Shown here piece after piece: positions 11,700 to 24,310 of a stretch of DNA of 64,000 nucleotides. Each line of letters begins with the position of its first letter. Position 1 is the stretch's first letter. Origin of the DNA: Fasciola hepatica (Eukaryota > Platyhelminthes > Trematoda > Plagiorchiida > Fasciolidae); the NCBI GenBank assembly GCA_948099385.1, contig CANUEZ040000062.1:1178001-1242000 (forward strand), in the 5' to 3' direction. The translations under genes were made by a program, and so were the position numbers. The notes under the pieces are model-generated. The model did no database searches. It had not been told where the DNA came from and worked only from the letters and a program-made list of their open reading frames with translations.

Positions 11700-12130
11700 A
11701 GAGGAGAGAGGGCTAAGGCAACTCAAGAGCATACACAAATTTTTTGAGTACATGGATGGGGTTTTGGAGGCTGATGCTGACAGTCTCAGCTGTGATTAGT
11801 ATGCATCATTTTGCCGGTCTTGATTGCCAACCCCGAACCTTATACAGCGCACGGAAGGCCTAAGCCACTTTACTGTGATTAGTATGAGAAAGGTGTAAAA
11901 AAACAGCTCCAGTGAGTGACTTAACTGCTCCAGTGTTTAACCTTGCAGAGTAGTGTTCGCGGATGCTTTCAGAGAAAAGCCTGGTCGGGCGGCCGATATA
12001 CGTTTTTCCACAAGAACAAATGAATGAACAGACACAGAACCAGGTTGCAGAATCAGGCAGGTTGTGTTTTAACCGCAAAAGCAGGCTGAATTTGCAGTCC
12101 CTAAACTAGCCGAAGTACCCTGTTTGCAAC
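11700..12130 (-). pseudogene. Penelope-like element relic: GIY-YIG endonuclease domain
   Basis: The minus strand encodes I-C-S-C-G-K-T-Y-I-G-R-P-T-R-L, the Y-I-G half of a GIY-YIG nuclease with its preceding Cys motif, then an R-E-H box. A frameshifted tail near 11760-11860 reads A-F-R-A-L-Y-K-V-R and A-E-T-V-S-I, the usual C-terminal end of Penelope proteins. The RT part is absent here. Stops and shifts show that it is dead. The tail resembles that of 8300-9549, so both may belong to one family. Confidence 0.75.
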
Positions 12131-12260
12131 GGATACAGAACGATCCCATTATTATAAACCTAGAGAAATAAGACACATGATGAGGACAAAAGATCACCCA
12201 AGAACTTTGCGATTATCCTAAAAGGCCCTACAGAATCCGCATGACCTTCGACTTATCCGT

Positions 12261-12880
<620 letters not shown>

Positions 12881-12922
12881 CACGGGTGAAAACAACTGGC
12901 TGAAATATACTGCGTCTAAAAG

Positions 12923-12996
12923 CTTGCAAAGTTTGATCCGAAATTTGAATATTATCCTCTTTGATGCTCTCATGCACGACACTCTCCTGCTGTTGG
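12923..12996 (+). CDS. Candidate exon, CUB-like C-terminal strand
   Basis: The open frame ends I-R-N-L-N-I-I-L-F-D-A with a junction Gly at a GTAAAG donor (12997), matching the ends of 1860-1976 and 54819-54935. Exit is in phase 1, fitting the two-base entry of 13087. The upstream acceptor (AG at 12921-12922) is weak, and the exon could extend into the degenerate end of the CTAT array. Confidence 0.25.
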
Positions 12997-13086
12997 GTAA
13001 AGAGTTAATGAAATTTTACCAAGCCGTTGTTCTGCATTCTCTTATAAGGGATGCGAAATTGGTGATTGCTTTGAATTCCTTTTTAG

Positions 13087-13250
13087 TTGTAGACCAATAT
13101 TCAGTTCATATATCATATCCACTCAATAACCGAACAGCTTTCCGCATTTGTGCTATCACCAGAATGGACGCTATTGATTTCCACATGGCTTCATTCTTCA
13201 CAGCAGAGCAAAGCAAAATACTGGATAACCCACTGGTATTTATTGACTGA
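13087..13250 (+). CDS. Candidate CUB-like exon (ISYP...RICAI)
   Basis: A strong pyrimidine-rich acceptor (gaattcctttttag) ends at 13086. The two-base entry frame reads V-H-I-S-Y-P-L-N-N-R-T-A, then R-I-C-A-I, and closes with D-N-P-L-V-F-I-D before TGA at 13248-13250. This follows the CUB pattern of Y-P, Cys plus beta strand, and a late V-x-I-D segment, and resembles 61713-61805 (R-V-S-Y-P). A GTATTT at 13236 could be a phase-0 donor; otherwise the exon is terminal. The intron from 12997 would be 90 bp. Confidence 0.35.
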
Positions 13251-14328
13251 GAAAGTTATCCGACTGTTTAATATCAGGAAAGCTTTCCGACATCCATTTT
13301 TATTATGGTGATCTTATTGTATTTGCTGAACAGATAACTTCACATTTACTTCTAATACGAGGTTTTCGGGTGTGCTATCGGGATACGACCATCTCGAATA
13401 AGATTATACCGGTTGCAGGTCATCTGTGCAACGTGGCCAGTAGTAAAAACGGACGCACCCACACCATCTCCTTGTCCCACTCACTAATCCAACCGCCATT
13501 GTAGCATGTCTGTGAGATAGACAGTAAGGTTGCATGAGGTTGTATTCCATTAATTAGCCTGGAGTGAAAGCTATTTAGAAAGCAATAGGATGGACCAGGT
13601 GAACTAGATGTTACGCAAAGCAAATGAAAAGATGAAAATGGTAGAAATATTTGCAACCACTTACCAAATATTTCTTGGGACGTCAACCAGGGACACTAGA
13701 ATTGGTGTCAGAAACTACTCAGATTTTGTGTGCAAGTGTACGTCACTTCAACACCAGGAAAACTGGTTTAGGCTCCAGTGTTGTCGCTTGACGGCTAAAA
13801 AACAGGTCTCTCATGGGACTTCGATCAAACATTGTACGTTGTCAGATGTTTGCTCTCATAATCAATATTAAATGGTACAATGGAATAACATTAAAAAAAA
13901 CTAAAATCAAACTCTACATGCCATTCCGATTTAGTTTCATGCTAATGCGACATTTCGGTTTCAGAGGAACTCGATGAGAATAGCACTATAATCAACTCAA
14001 TAGGCCTAGAAGTGAAATGTTTCAATACTAGTTCTTTATGTTACTATCAAATAAGCCAGGTGATTTTCGCTGATTTTGTTGTGAGAAATGCTGACTGGAT
14101 TTCAGTTGTCGCAAAGACAAGTGAGTTAGTTAAGAAGATATTACCAAATGACCATTAACAGTGTAGGTTGTCATCATTCTACTGGGTCTTGTTATCCCCC
14201 CCCCCACCCTCTCAGAAGTCAGACATCGTAACTGTGCAGTCTTGCTCAAAGCAATCATCGGCATTTAAATCACACCTGCAACTGAATGAAAAAACAAAGA
14301 CAAAAATTCAACGAGTTAGAGAGTTTTT
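13251..14328. other. No recognised gene
   Basis: AT-rich sequence with a C9-type run near 14200. Open frames at 13420-13686 (minus) and 13608-13871 (plus) overlap one another and show no known motif. Confidence 0.35.
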
Positions 14329-14455
14329 TGGAAAATCCACTTGCATTCTTCACATCGAAAAGTCGGACGCCGCGAGCCGGAATAGAAACGGCGACCATCT
14401 GCATACCGGGCAGATGCTCTACCAGCTGACCTTTCGCGGTCCGAACAGTCCGGTG
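14329..14455 (-). repeat. tRNA-derived SINE, copy 1
   Basis: Read on the minus strand it has an A-box-like tcAGCTGGTAGAGC, an anticodon-like loop region and a B-box-like stretch, followed by ctcgcggcgtccgacttttc and gaatgcaagtggatttt. The B box is degenerate and the arms do not pair well enough for a working tRNA. The same body occurs at 14505-14666 and 63835-63955. Confidence 0.65.
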
Positions 14456-14504
14456 TGAATAACGTCAGGCTCCTCGTGCCAACAATACATTCTCTCAATA
14501 TATT

Positions 14505-14666
14505 TCAATGTCCGATGGATCACGTTCATCTGTGTGCCCGGTATGCGGAGGGTCGCCGGTTCGGTTCCGGCTCGCAGCGTCCGACTTTTCGACGTGAAGA
14601 ATGCAAGTGGATTTTACAAAAAACATACGATTCAGGCTCTTCGTGCCAACAATACATTCTCTGAGT
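14505..14666 (+). repeat. tRNA-derived SINE, copy 2
   Basis: Same body as copy 1 but in the opposite orientation: a B box (gtcgccggttcggttccggc), the gtccgacttttcgacgtgaa block and the aatgcaagtggatttta tail. A ccaacaatacattctct block ends it and is also found just before it at about 14480-14496, so this copy is bracketed by direct repeats of roughly 35 bases. Confidence 0.65.
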
Positions 14667-16190
14667 TAGAAAGTGTTTTAAAAAGCCTGTTTGACAATGG
14701 GGCCAACTTTGAGTTGTGCTAAATTAAATGCACTTAAAAATGAGATGGAAGTGTCTTCGGTTTACTTCGGAAATATCCCTGGAAAGGTATGAAAATAAAA
14801 GCACTTTGTTTCTGGGACAAAAGCTTCAGTCTGATGCCGCGGGTGTTTAACTTATATTCACCTTAGGCTGATATCCCAACGATGATATCAGTGTGTATTG
14901 TTGCCTGTTTCAAGTTCTATCAAAATGTAAAAAACATGTACTCTGCCATCCCCGCCAGGACAACATCTGGATTGAACTTAACGCAGACATCGGAAATTGG
15001 TGGAGAATCATGCTAGCGAGCTGGTTAGGTCTGATATCAAGCGAAGTTTCACGGAATAACCTGATTTCGTTATTTAAATTTATCTGATCCATCTCATCTT
15101 GCGGTGTTATTCTGTTTGAGATAACATGATCGATGGCCGTTTGAACCGGACTGGGAAGTGAGATAGCCCGTTTCATGCGTGACCTCCACATCACATGAAC
15201 GTCAAACCTAGCGAAAACTAAGCGTATTTTTTATATTTTTTTATTGTTTTGTATCACTATTCAGTACGATCCTTGCTTGTTTAGCTACCTCCACATTTAT
15301 GAGGGACTTATTTTGATAACATTCGGGTTATTTACATTAGAAAATGAACTACTACCTCCTCCGTGTTCACCGACTTTATTGATTTTATGTTACCATGTTC
15401 AAAACAACAAAAACAAATGAAAGGACATAAAAGTACCCTCGCCGTCGCAGGCGGCTTAAAAAAAAAACACATTACATTAAAATTATCTGGACATATGGCA
15501 AACCTATCCGATACGGATATTGGCGGAATCAACTACTGTCATACTTGAATGCAGTCTGAGAGGCAAAGGAGGATTATGAGAATGTATCCGAATGCATGGC
15601 TGACGCCCTAAATGGTACACAATGCTTGTTTCTGCTATGGTTATCCACGTTTGCTCGTTGGCTTCATTGAACAAAGGGAATTAAACGGGAGAACAGAATT
15701 CACTGAGTTTACGTTTTTGTTTTTAGAACCACACATATAGAAATTTAAAAAGGTTTGTATGAACCGAAAACTGCTTTCATTCGAACATTGCTGTAGTTTT
15801 ATGTGTCAGATCAGGGATCAGTTTGGAGTGTATCAAAAGATCGATGAGCCATGTTATAGTGAAATTTTGTTGTTCAATGAACCAGAGTTGGTATGGTCGT
15901 TGGTATGTTATCGACTTTTAGGTCACCACCAAACACATTTCCGAAGACTGGTTTGGTTTCATTCGCTTGTAAAATCAGTCTTGGAAATGGTTACCGGTGG
16001 TAACAGAAATGTCCGTAACCTAGCGACGATTTGGGCTATACAGTGTTAGTGAATAATGAAACTTTACTATTGCTATGGTCTGTTTTTAATTTTGACTTAA
16101 AACAGTGAAGACTTCACTTGTTATATGCGCAGAGCTTAGTAGTTCTCCGGACAGAATATTAGCCGCTTCAGAAACCTCTAAGATGTAATG
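14667..16190. other. No recognised gene
   Basis: Open frames at 14910-15194 (minus) and 15759-16049 (plus) are of moderate length, but I recognise no domain and no supporting splice context. Nothing else seen. Confidence 0.35.
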
Positions 16191-16829
16191 ATTTGTCAAC
16201 AACTTTTTCTCATAATGTCAGAGTGCATTATCACATTAGATTGCCATCAGATCTGTTCTCCTTCAGATAGATTATGGGAATTAAAGAAGTACAACAGACA
16301 ATTGCCAAACCTTGATGTGATGTGATAAATCCTATCTTAGGCAGTCCAGGAAGCCTTCACATAGAACAGTGGAGTAGGAATTAGAGAACACATTGATGGA
16401 CAACATAATAAAATGACAGTTGTTTAGCACCGAACTACTTTAGACTTCAAATCTAAAACGTTAGTCAATATAAGTGATTCCATACAGTCTTGAATGTGGG
16501 AAGATCAATGTGAATTGGAGCTGATTGTAGCACCTAAATACCTGATCCAGTCAACTCCGGAAACGAGGACACAGTTAGTTAGCGACAGTTTATTTGGTAA
16601 GAGGAACACACGCAGGAGATAGTGCACCGGAAAATGAGGATGTGTGCATATGTAGGCCGGAATGCGGAAATAAATGCTGAATAATGTACACGTTCTCAGA
16701 GATTGAGGTAAAATCGGCTTGGTTTGATATGTGCCGATAGGGAAGTACGTCATCAGTGTACACCTACGATATAATATTTTTGTCAACAACTTTTTCTCAT
16801 AATGTCAGAGTGCATTCTCACATTAGATT
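16191..16829 (-). repeat. Interspersed repeat, copy B, flanked by 52-bp direct repeats
   Basis: About 16260-16735 is the reverse complement of 1-475 with few differences. It sits between two near-identical 52-bp direct repeats, 16191-16242 and 16777-16829 (shared core caactttttctcataatgtc; one clear difference, acatt/tcatt). The element class is undetermined. Confidence 0.8.
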
Positions 16830-17645
16830 TATTTAAAAAGACCAGACAACGCGAAAAAGTGAGTGACAGGTACCGTCGGAGCTCGCAAGTTTGACCGTGG
16901 TATCTATTACAATACGGACTCACACCATCTTCCATGGGTTTGCTCACCAAAGTTTTACAAATTACAGGAAAACTTTCATCGGTCGTAGGAAATTAGAATT
17001 AATCAAAGACTGCAAGTAGGAAATGCATTTATTATGTTCCTAAGTGGGAACTCTTGAAAACCGCCCAACAATACTGACGTTTACCAGGGTGTTGATTTCG
17101 ACTCACTTTTTTACTCTTGAATAAGGTGACAATCTCACCACCTTGATAAAAATGAGCCCGAAATGCAGGCAGCAAAAATGCAATATGGGCCACGGAAAAG
17201 TGGTCTCACTCAAACATCAAACGGGATTTTACTGATAAGATGTACAGTTTATATAACAAAAAGATAAATCAAAAACAGTTGTTGTACATTGGTTTCAATC
17301 CTTTCCGAGTTAGAAGTACCTATTTCAGTTTAGTCAATGTGTTATCACTCAACTGTTAGGAAGCACAGAACACCCGATCACTGAGTAGGTCATTTTATGA
17401 ATGAACACGAACGCGACATACAGGCACGTCTAACAAAATAGATCGATAAAAGGAAATCGATACAAAATGAACGATTGCGGCCTCGTGAATAACCGGACAG
17501 TACGAACACTGTTTAGTGTGAGCGTGCGCGTACGCGGGCTTGTGCGTGTGTATGTGTGTTTGCACGCGCATAGCGTCAGCTGACCGTCCGCTCACAATGG
17601 TTAGTCATCTCGAAATTTTATTACATCAAAACCAATCGTGATAAA
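16830..17645. other. No recognised gene
   Basis: AT-rich flank of the inverted duplication with a GT/GC-rich purine-pyrimidine run near 17515-17575. No coding signal recognised. Confidence 0.35.
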
Positions 17646-17869
17646 GCGGTGGTCATTAGTGGCTATGGGGTATATGTCCCTTCCACTGCACTCATGCACA
17701 AGTATGTAATAAAAAAACTTGATAACATGCTTCAACTTGATAGACCTTGTCCGTTTTATGAACGACAGTAAGTGTGAGTGTGCAACCACTTGGCGTGAAA
17801 AAACAGGTGCGAAAAACGAAGGTGTGCACAAAAAGAGGTGCGGGACTGGGGAGAATATAAGCACGGGAA

Positions 17870-18490
17870 TCATGAGAGAATCACTTTGTACGGCCATGAC
17901 AACAACAACAACTGTTGCACAAGGTTGTGTTGCTTGCAAAATTCCGGCTTCAATGGTTGAATTGCTGTAGCTTCTGACGTCATCAGTAACGGCCTGCGTA
18001 ATCCTTTCGCATGTACTCTGGGAGTTGTTAGGACTGGTTTAAAAGCTTCCACTGTGTCGATTTGATGTCCACTATGCACCAGATTATATAGGATTGTTCC
18101 ACTGATAGTCCAAACTGCTCCATTGCTTAAAGAAGTCAGGACGTATTTTGATATTCTGTTGGACAGGTGTCTCGTCATGTGTCCAATATACTGTGCACTA
18201 CAACAACAACTAAGCTGATGTAAAATATAAGATTGAAACTGATGAGGCCACCTATCCTTGTGTTACTGATTAATCAAAGGCTTGGTATTCGTTAGAGTTC
18301 TAACGCGTGTAGCTGGAAAGGGCTTCCCGAGGACCTTAAATAGTGGTATTTCTAAGGTTTTGTCCCCCTCGAACGGGAGAGTTAGGAGGACCTCCTTTTC
18401 TTGGCCATTTGCAATCTCATTTTGCATCTTCTGTCTCCCATAGGTTGAAGAATAAAATGTTCTGAATAGCCGTTTTTGTTGTATCACTGG
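17870..18490 (-). pseudogene. Penelope-like element relic, left-arm copy
   Basis: The minus strand reads C-C-C-S-A-Q-Y-I-G-H-M-T-R-H-L, a GIY-YIG half-motif, between an upstream linker (18263-18487) and the usual C-terminal A-I-Q-P-L-K-P-E tail. The nuclease Arg region is degraded and there is no RT. It is mirrored at 40119-40740. Confidence 0.7.
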
Positions 18491-18659
18491 TCATTGTTTT
18501 TATGCTACATACACATCCCCTTTTTTGCATACTGCTATGCCTTCCCGTTGAATGTGCTGGTTCTTTAGCTTTTCCACATCTGGCAGCAGGTCTCAAAAGT
18601 TAAAGCGGTCGTTTCATGGAGAGAAGTTTAAAATTTTACGAGAAATAGTTCATCAAATA

Positions 18660-19650
18660 GTATAGGTGCGCACTGATGAAAGTTTGTGTTCACTGTAGCG
18701 CGATACGTTCAGTTTTGTTGTATGGTTACGACACTTGGGGTCTACTTGCAGAAGATATTCGTCGTCTTCAGGTTTTCGACCATCGATGTTTGCGTAGTAT
18801 CGTTGGCGTTAGATGGAATGATCAGAACAGCAATGCTGAGGTCACAAGTAAAGTATTGGGTGTTAGTTCAGAGAATGTTCTGTCGAAGGCTATCCAGATT
18901 AGTGGACTTCGTTGGTTGGGGCACGTGGTACACATGGCAGGCGCATATCTGCCGTATAGTGTTCTGTTTTCCGTTCCGTTTATGGAGTGGAAGAAATCAT
19001 TTGGATGTCCATAGATGAAGTTGCAGCCGAGAATGAGAAAATATACAGCAAACGTAGAATTTCTAAGTTTGCAGTAGATGCCTCACTTCTTCGTGTTTGG
19101 GGTTCAAAGGATCTCTCAACCAGCTGGCTGCAGAAAGATATGGCAGAGAACAGAACAGCGACGATGTAGTTGTCACTTTCTACTGAATCAAACTGACTGG
19201 TCAATAGGCGCTCATGAACTTATACTGCGTATTCCGTATGTTGGCTAAAAGTTCAGTCTTTCCTTTTGCCACTCCTGCAGGTCCACTTCTTGTCCACCTT
19301 GCATTTTCATTGCTTCTGTTTCTATGCGCAACATGGTGTTTAATCCAGTAACTAGTGGGGCTTTCCCTGAAAGTTGAGGAGTACAATGATAATGAAGAGG
19401 ACAAGCGCTCATTGCACTGTTGGTGATTTCAGTTACGGATGAATAGTCTTTCATGGTTTTCAATATTGTTTTATTCATTTAAGTCACTTGATGAATCACT
19501 GAATATATCCATTTTGTTTTGTGTATAGAGTGAGCATTGGTGACTTATACTTGGCTGCATCGTTTGGTCAAGTTCATCATGAGGAAGATTTCACATGACT
19601 GAGTAGCTGAAGGCCATTAAATTTATACAACAACAACAACAACAACAACC
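18660..19650 (+). pseudogene. RTE/CR1-type LINE 3' end, left-arm copy
   Basis: The translation contains R-S-V-L-L-Y-G-Y-D-T-W, D-H-R-C-L-R-S-I, L-R-W-L-G-H-V and, after a frameshift near 19010, S-W-L-Q-K-D-M-A-E-N-R. This is the conserved C-terminus of the reverse transcriptase ORF of widespread flatworm LINEs. A (CAA)n tract at about 19627-19650 looks like the simple-repeat 3' tail. The 5' part is missing, as in most LINE copies. It is mirrored at 38940-39960. Confidence 0.8.
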
Positions 19651-20589
19651 TCGTAGATGCTGTTAAAGACGGCGAGGGAATCACATCTAGACATTGGAAA
19701 GTAGTTTTCTAGTTTTATCAAATACCTGTTGTAATCGTTATGGCAACAGCAGTACGCAAATCATTTGTCAAGAAGCTTACCTTTATCATCGTACTGAACA
19801 GGAACTTCGATCACGATATCGGCCTTCACAAGAACGAAGAAGTAAACATAAACAAGGTTCAAATATGTGAGCATCGAATGTGGCAGCATTGAAGGACTAA
19901 GTGATATTCAGTCTGAACAACACTTTGATGGATATATTTTTCAATAATTATTGACAGCTTCAATTTCCATTAGGGATGGATGTCCACTGGAGTTACGGTT
20001 GTCGATTTATTTATACAAAAACGCTCTAGTCTGTGGGAATAGGATGCTTTTACTGTCTACCAACAGGGGTCCAGTGTTGGGGTATCAGTGAGATTCGTGT
20101 CACTGCAGTGTTTAACGAAATCTTAGATGAGCGTGACGAGGACAGCCGAAACCAGCATGTAGTTTGTTCGTGCACATTTCCATGTGTGTGTACTTCGAAC
20201 AGTTCTCTTCACGTGATCATCGGTAGACAAGTTTTACTCAGTTTGGAAAATCGTGTAAACTCATGGGAATTTGTTCCGTCTTGGTGTTCCCTTAGAATTA
20301 CGAAGGAAGAGTATCACGTGTACTGTCATCAAAATACAAGTCCGGAATTGCAATTCTGTTGGTGATCAGACAATGGAATTTTGCGATTTCTTTGGAGTGG
20401 GGAGTCTACTTTTGTGGAAGTATGAGTTTGTAGTGCGAATCAAAGTTTTTCAACAAGATATTCTTATTTATTCCTCATATTTAGTTGACTCTCTAGAAGA
20501 AACCTAGATGAGCAATCATAGTGACTATGAATGACAACTTCGTGTCCACACCATTACAGTTGTTTTGTTGTTACGAGGGATAGGATGCA

Positions 20590-21250
20590 TTGATATTGTT
20601 GTCTAGATTGTATGGGTTTGCTATTTTCTCAACTAGTAACCCACGTGACCGTTACCAGCGCACGCTTGTTCTTGTGACATTGACAGTACTCCGACTAAGT
20701 CGATACGAAATTATCGTTTGTCTTCAATACTTACCAAGGATTGCGTCATTTTTATTTCACTCAAGGGTGATGACGTCAGCCGAATGCTGGAAAGACGACT
20801 AAGGTCAGCTGTTGCACGAACTTATTATGCCACCCAACCAAAAATCATTTACTTCACGAACGGCATATATTTACCACGCAATAAACAACGCCTACCTCTG
20901 TACACCACTTCACACGTGATATACCAGTTCGAATGTGGATGTGGAGTCACCTACGTTGGTCGAACAGAAAGGCAGTTACGTAATCGGATTTCGGAACACA
21001 TTTCCAACTGGATTCAACGCGCAACTGGTCCTAAGATGCCAAACACCAACGATCGACGAACTGATAAGACACCATCATCATCAAGAGCACAACACTTACT
21101 GATGACGCAACACCAAGTTGAGGTAGCAAAAGCATTTCGGGTGGTTTATAGAACGGAAAACACGAAACTCCTTAGATTAGCTGAATCGACAGAAATTAAA
21201 CGATAGAAACCAAAGCTGTGCAAACAGAAAGAACTGTATGTGACATTATG
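20590..21250 (+). pseudogene. Penelope-like element relic with intact GIY-YIG region, left-arm copy
   Basis: The frame at 20718-21206 reads C-V-I-F-I-S-L-K-G-D-D-V, the start of the post-RT linker, then C-G-C-G-V-T-Y-V-G-R-T-E-R-Q-L and R-I-S-E-H-I, the GIY-YIG core with its Arg and Glu/His, then the A-F-R-V-V-Y-R tail. The following bases continue with K-P-K-L-C-K-Q-K-E after a stop. RT is absent. The nuclease portion is the best-preserved Penelope segment in the window, and this copy is more intact than its mirror image at 37400-38000. Confidence 0.85.
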
Positions 21251-22699
21251 TTTACGATGGTGAGACACACATATTCGTAATTTAGTTGTCACGCTTTCGA
21301 TCATATATAAACTGTCACACTTAGTGTTGTCTGGATTATGCACTGTGCAGAGATACAGCGAAATCGTCCTGGACACCAATCGTGCAATACTATGATTCTG
21401 AATTCTCTTTTCAAATTCTTCTCTTACTTTCAGTAAGTACAACGTGTTGTATTTAGTCAGTTGTGAAACACAGGAAACACTTGTGCACTATCAAGAGTTA
21501 CGTTGTCCCTACCGAGCACTGTCAATCATTTGGCTGAGTGGTTAAAATTTCAGCTGGACCGAATATTACTGACAAAAACGTTTCATTGCTTTTGCTTAGA
21601 ATCTCATCTTTTTCACTTTAAAGATAGCCGATCCTGACTCAGAACTTTGTAAGCGAATGTATACAATAAAAAACACGTGATTATACTTCTGCTTATAGGA
21701 ACTGTGCGCGGTAAATGCTTTATGCGTTTTGACGTATCCAATTAGAAAAACATACTGTGTAACACCCTTTTTCGCTTTGCGTGTTGTCAGCAAATGAATT
21801 TGTGTATTTTGATCACTGAAAGTCAAGCTACCAAATGGAAAGATAGAATTGTTCACGTTGATGCATTAGTAAATTTTTAGAACCAAGCTGGATTATGACA
21901 GATTCCGAGTAGCCACTAATAAAAGCAATCAATAGTAAAATTTGCTGCTTTCAGGAGCTATCACCACCCATAATTTGGCCGGATTAAACACAGCATCACG
22001 AGACGAACAGTATCAAGATGTCAGAGTTATAACTGCAACCGCGCGTGATTCAGCTTATTCCAGTTCAATTGGATACTATCAGGAAACATGGGACTAAAAC
22101 TCCGCAAAAATTAGAAACACCGGATGGTTAAGACCCCCAAACGATGTTTCTTCCCGGAGTCCGAGCATTTCAAGAGTTTTCGAACAGAAATCGTCGGGAA
22201 TACGTATTTCATGTCGATCACTACATTTCTAGCTTTCTTATCTTGATCGAATTACTCAGCCCTTCCCCCGTCATAAGCCCTGCCATAGAAAAGTTGTTTG
22301 TCGACAGTGTAAAGTATGCAGCATGAGGATTAATCCAGATTTCACTCCAACTCCAACAGAAGGAGGCCACCATTTTTTGGCAAAGGCTATTTTTCGTGAT
22401 CCTTCTTCTAATACCACGGAACCATTGTCTCCTCCGGAGGATGACAAACATACTATTGCCGTGAACACCAGGAGTGTACAATCCTTTATTTCAAGACAAG
22501 CTCTCATCTGTTTATTTTAACTTTCCAAGGTTCACCGAACCAAATTGTTTCTTTGAAGAATAAATTGGTACTCACTCCAGCTAGGTGGTTATTGTTTAAA
22601 GCCATTTCAGTTTTGTGATTCTGATCCTATCGACGGTGGGTTACGGATTCCCATTCAGAAACTCCAGTTCTTGGATTGGATTTTCTTTGTGAATTACTA

Positions 22700-23440
22700 C
22701 CAATACTGACACATTAAAAGCAGTCAAAAAGAATTTCTTGGAAGGTGTCATGCGTGGTATAGCAACGGATACGAACAAGCTGCCGTGGACTTTCCTTGGG
22801 CAGATCCTACGCCCTGGTTGTGATTGATGCCCTTTCTCGCTGACCAGAGGTGTATCTAATAATTTCTCTCTCGGTAGATTTTACGAATACTGAACTCAGG
22901 AGAATATTCAGCAAAGTCCCCGTTGTACTGGTTACTGATGACAGCAATCTTTTCACTCCCAAGCTTTTGCATGTGTGATTGAAAGGACTTGGTAGTGAAC
23001 ATGTAAGTACTGCTCCTAGTCTCCCTCAGTCTATAGGGAAGACTGCGAATTTTGTGCTTACACTTGTGAAAGTAACTCACTGTGTTAAGCCTTGTTCATC
23101 TCTGGAGCCTGGTCGTGCTACAGACAAGATTATTGGTCAACAAAGCAATGCTGCACATACTGCTACTAGTAAGAGTCGCTCTCAGTTATTTGGATGCCTT
23201 AGATTGAGAATCAGTTTGGGTGTATTTTGAACTGTAAAGTCAGTTATTTCAGAAGTAGTGACTCATGGTCAGCCAGTGGGATCGTCCTCTGGCGAAACGG
23301 AAACCGGATGGTTGCTATATGGGGATTGGGGGAAATTTTCAGTGTTAGACTTCATGTTGATCAGGTACAAATCAACCAAGGAAGTCAGTCTGATTTCGGT
23401 TCATCAATCATTTTGCCACCAATAAATTCGAAATTTGCAG
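22700..23440 (+). pseudogene. Ty3/gypsy integrase relic, left-arm copy
   Basis: With frame changes the plus strand reads G-R-S-Y-A-L-V-V-I-D-A-L-S-R, T-N-T-E-L-R-R-I-F-S, P-V-V-L-V-T-D-D, P-S-L-P-Q-S-I-G-K-T-A-N-F and A-A-H-T-A-T-S-K-S. These are the integrase core motifs of gypsy elements, with the catalytic Glu region replaced. A chromo/GPY-like end with R-L-H-V-D-Q-V-Q follows near 23340. It is a different, more decayed lineage from the element in the loop. No LTRs were found. Confidence 0.75.
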
Positions 23441-24251
23441 GAAACAAATATATCAGAAGATCTGAAAAAATTCGTTCTATGCCTCCAAGAGATTATAAAC
23501 ATCTCTTCAACAATACAGCGTGCGAGGAACGTGATACGCGAGGGCGGCTCATTCTTCACTAAATTATTGAATTCATTATGTTACACGTCTATACATTTCG
23601 TGATTCCGTTTGTATAAAATAATACTAGTGTAGACTTCTTACTTCTCAGTAGTTCTGTTCAGGGCTAAGCCCATTCAATCCATCCCATATCACACTGTGA
23701 ACTAGTTAACCCTTAATATTATTGTTCATGAGTGAGCAGGAAAACTTTGTTGGTTTGCATTTACTTAGTGTCCCAGACAAATGTTTGCATCCAGTCGGTC
23801 GATGAACGCAAACGCTGCGGGACCTGCTAGACCTTAGGTCCAAATTTTTATGTTCATTTACTGGTGTGAGGTCTACTCGAAACGAAAAAAAGCCGTAATT
23901 ATCGCCATCTCTCAGTAAACAGTTTTACAGAGCGCTACACTTATATTTCACCGTCAGTAGGTTTGTGTGGCCGACTTTTCTGTTCAATGAGGTAACTACA
24001 GGCAAACACTGCTACAAGCTTTCATAGAGTATGAGTGTAAAGATGAGCATGAAGTGAGAATCTACTTGGACGGTATGCAAAAAGAATCGGGAAATTACCC
24101 TACGCGATCAATTCGTACGAAAATCTGACTCTTATCCGATGAAGAACCACTTGGATAGATGTCACGTTATCATACCTAGGCCCACTGATCCGCTGGTATC
24201 CACGACCCGTTCTATTACGGCGTCGTGATTTCCGCGTTACTTGACGTAATT

Positions 24252-24253
<2 letters not shown>

Positions 24254-24305
<52 letters not shown>
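24254..24305. repeat. (CT)n microsatellite in left arm
   Basis: About 26 CT units; the mirror-image (GA)n lies at 31385-31433 and is slightly shorter. Confidence 0.95.

Positions 24306-24310
<5 letters not shown>

Noticed and set aside
14100..14140. Possible 15-nt micro-exon (acceptor ggatttcag, donor GTGAGT)
   Set aside because: Too short to support without flanking exons; such pairs occur by chance.
17515..17575. GT/GC alternating run, possible Z-DNA or regulatory site
   Set aside because: Short and imperfect; nothing nearby that it could control.
20033..20365. 110-codon frame, mirrored in the right arm
   Set aside because: Conserved only because the arms are duplicates; no domain and no splice support.
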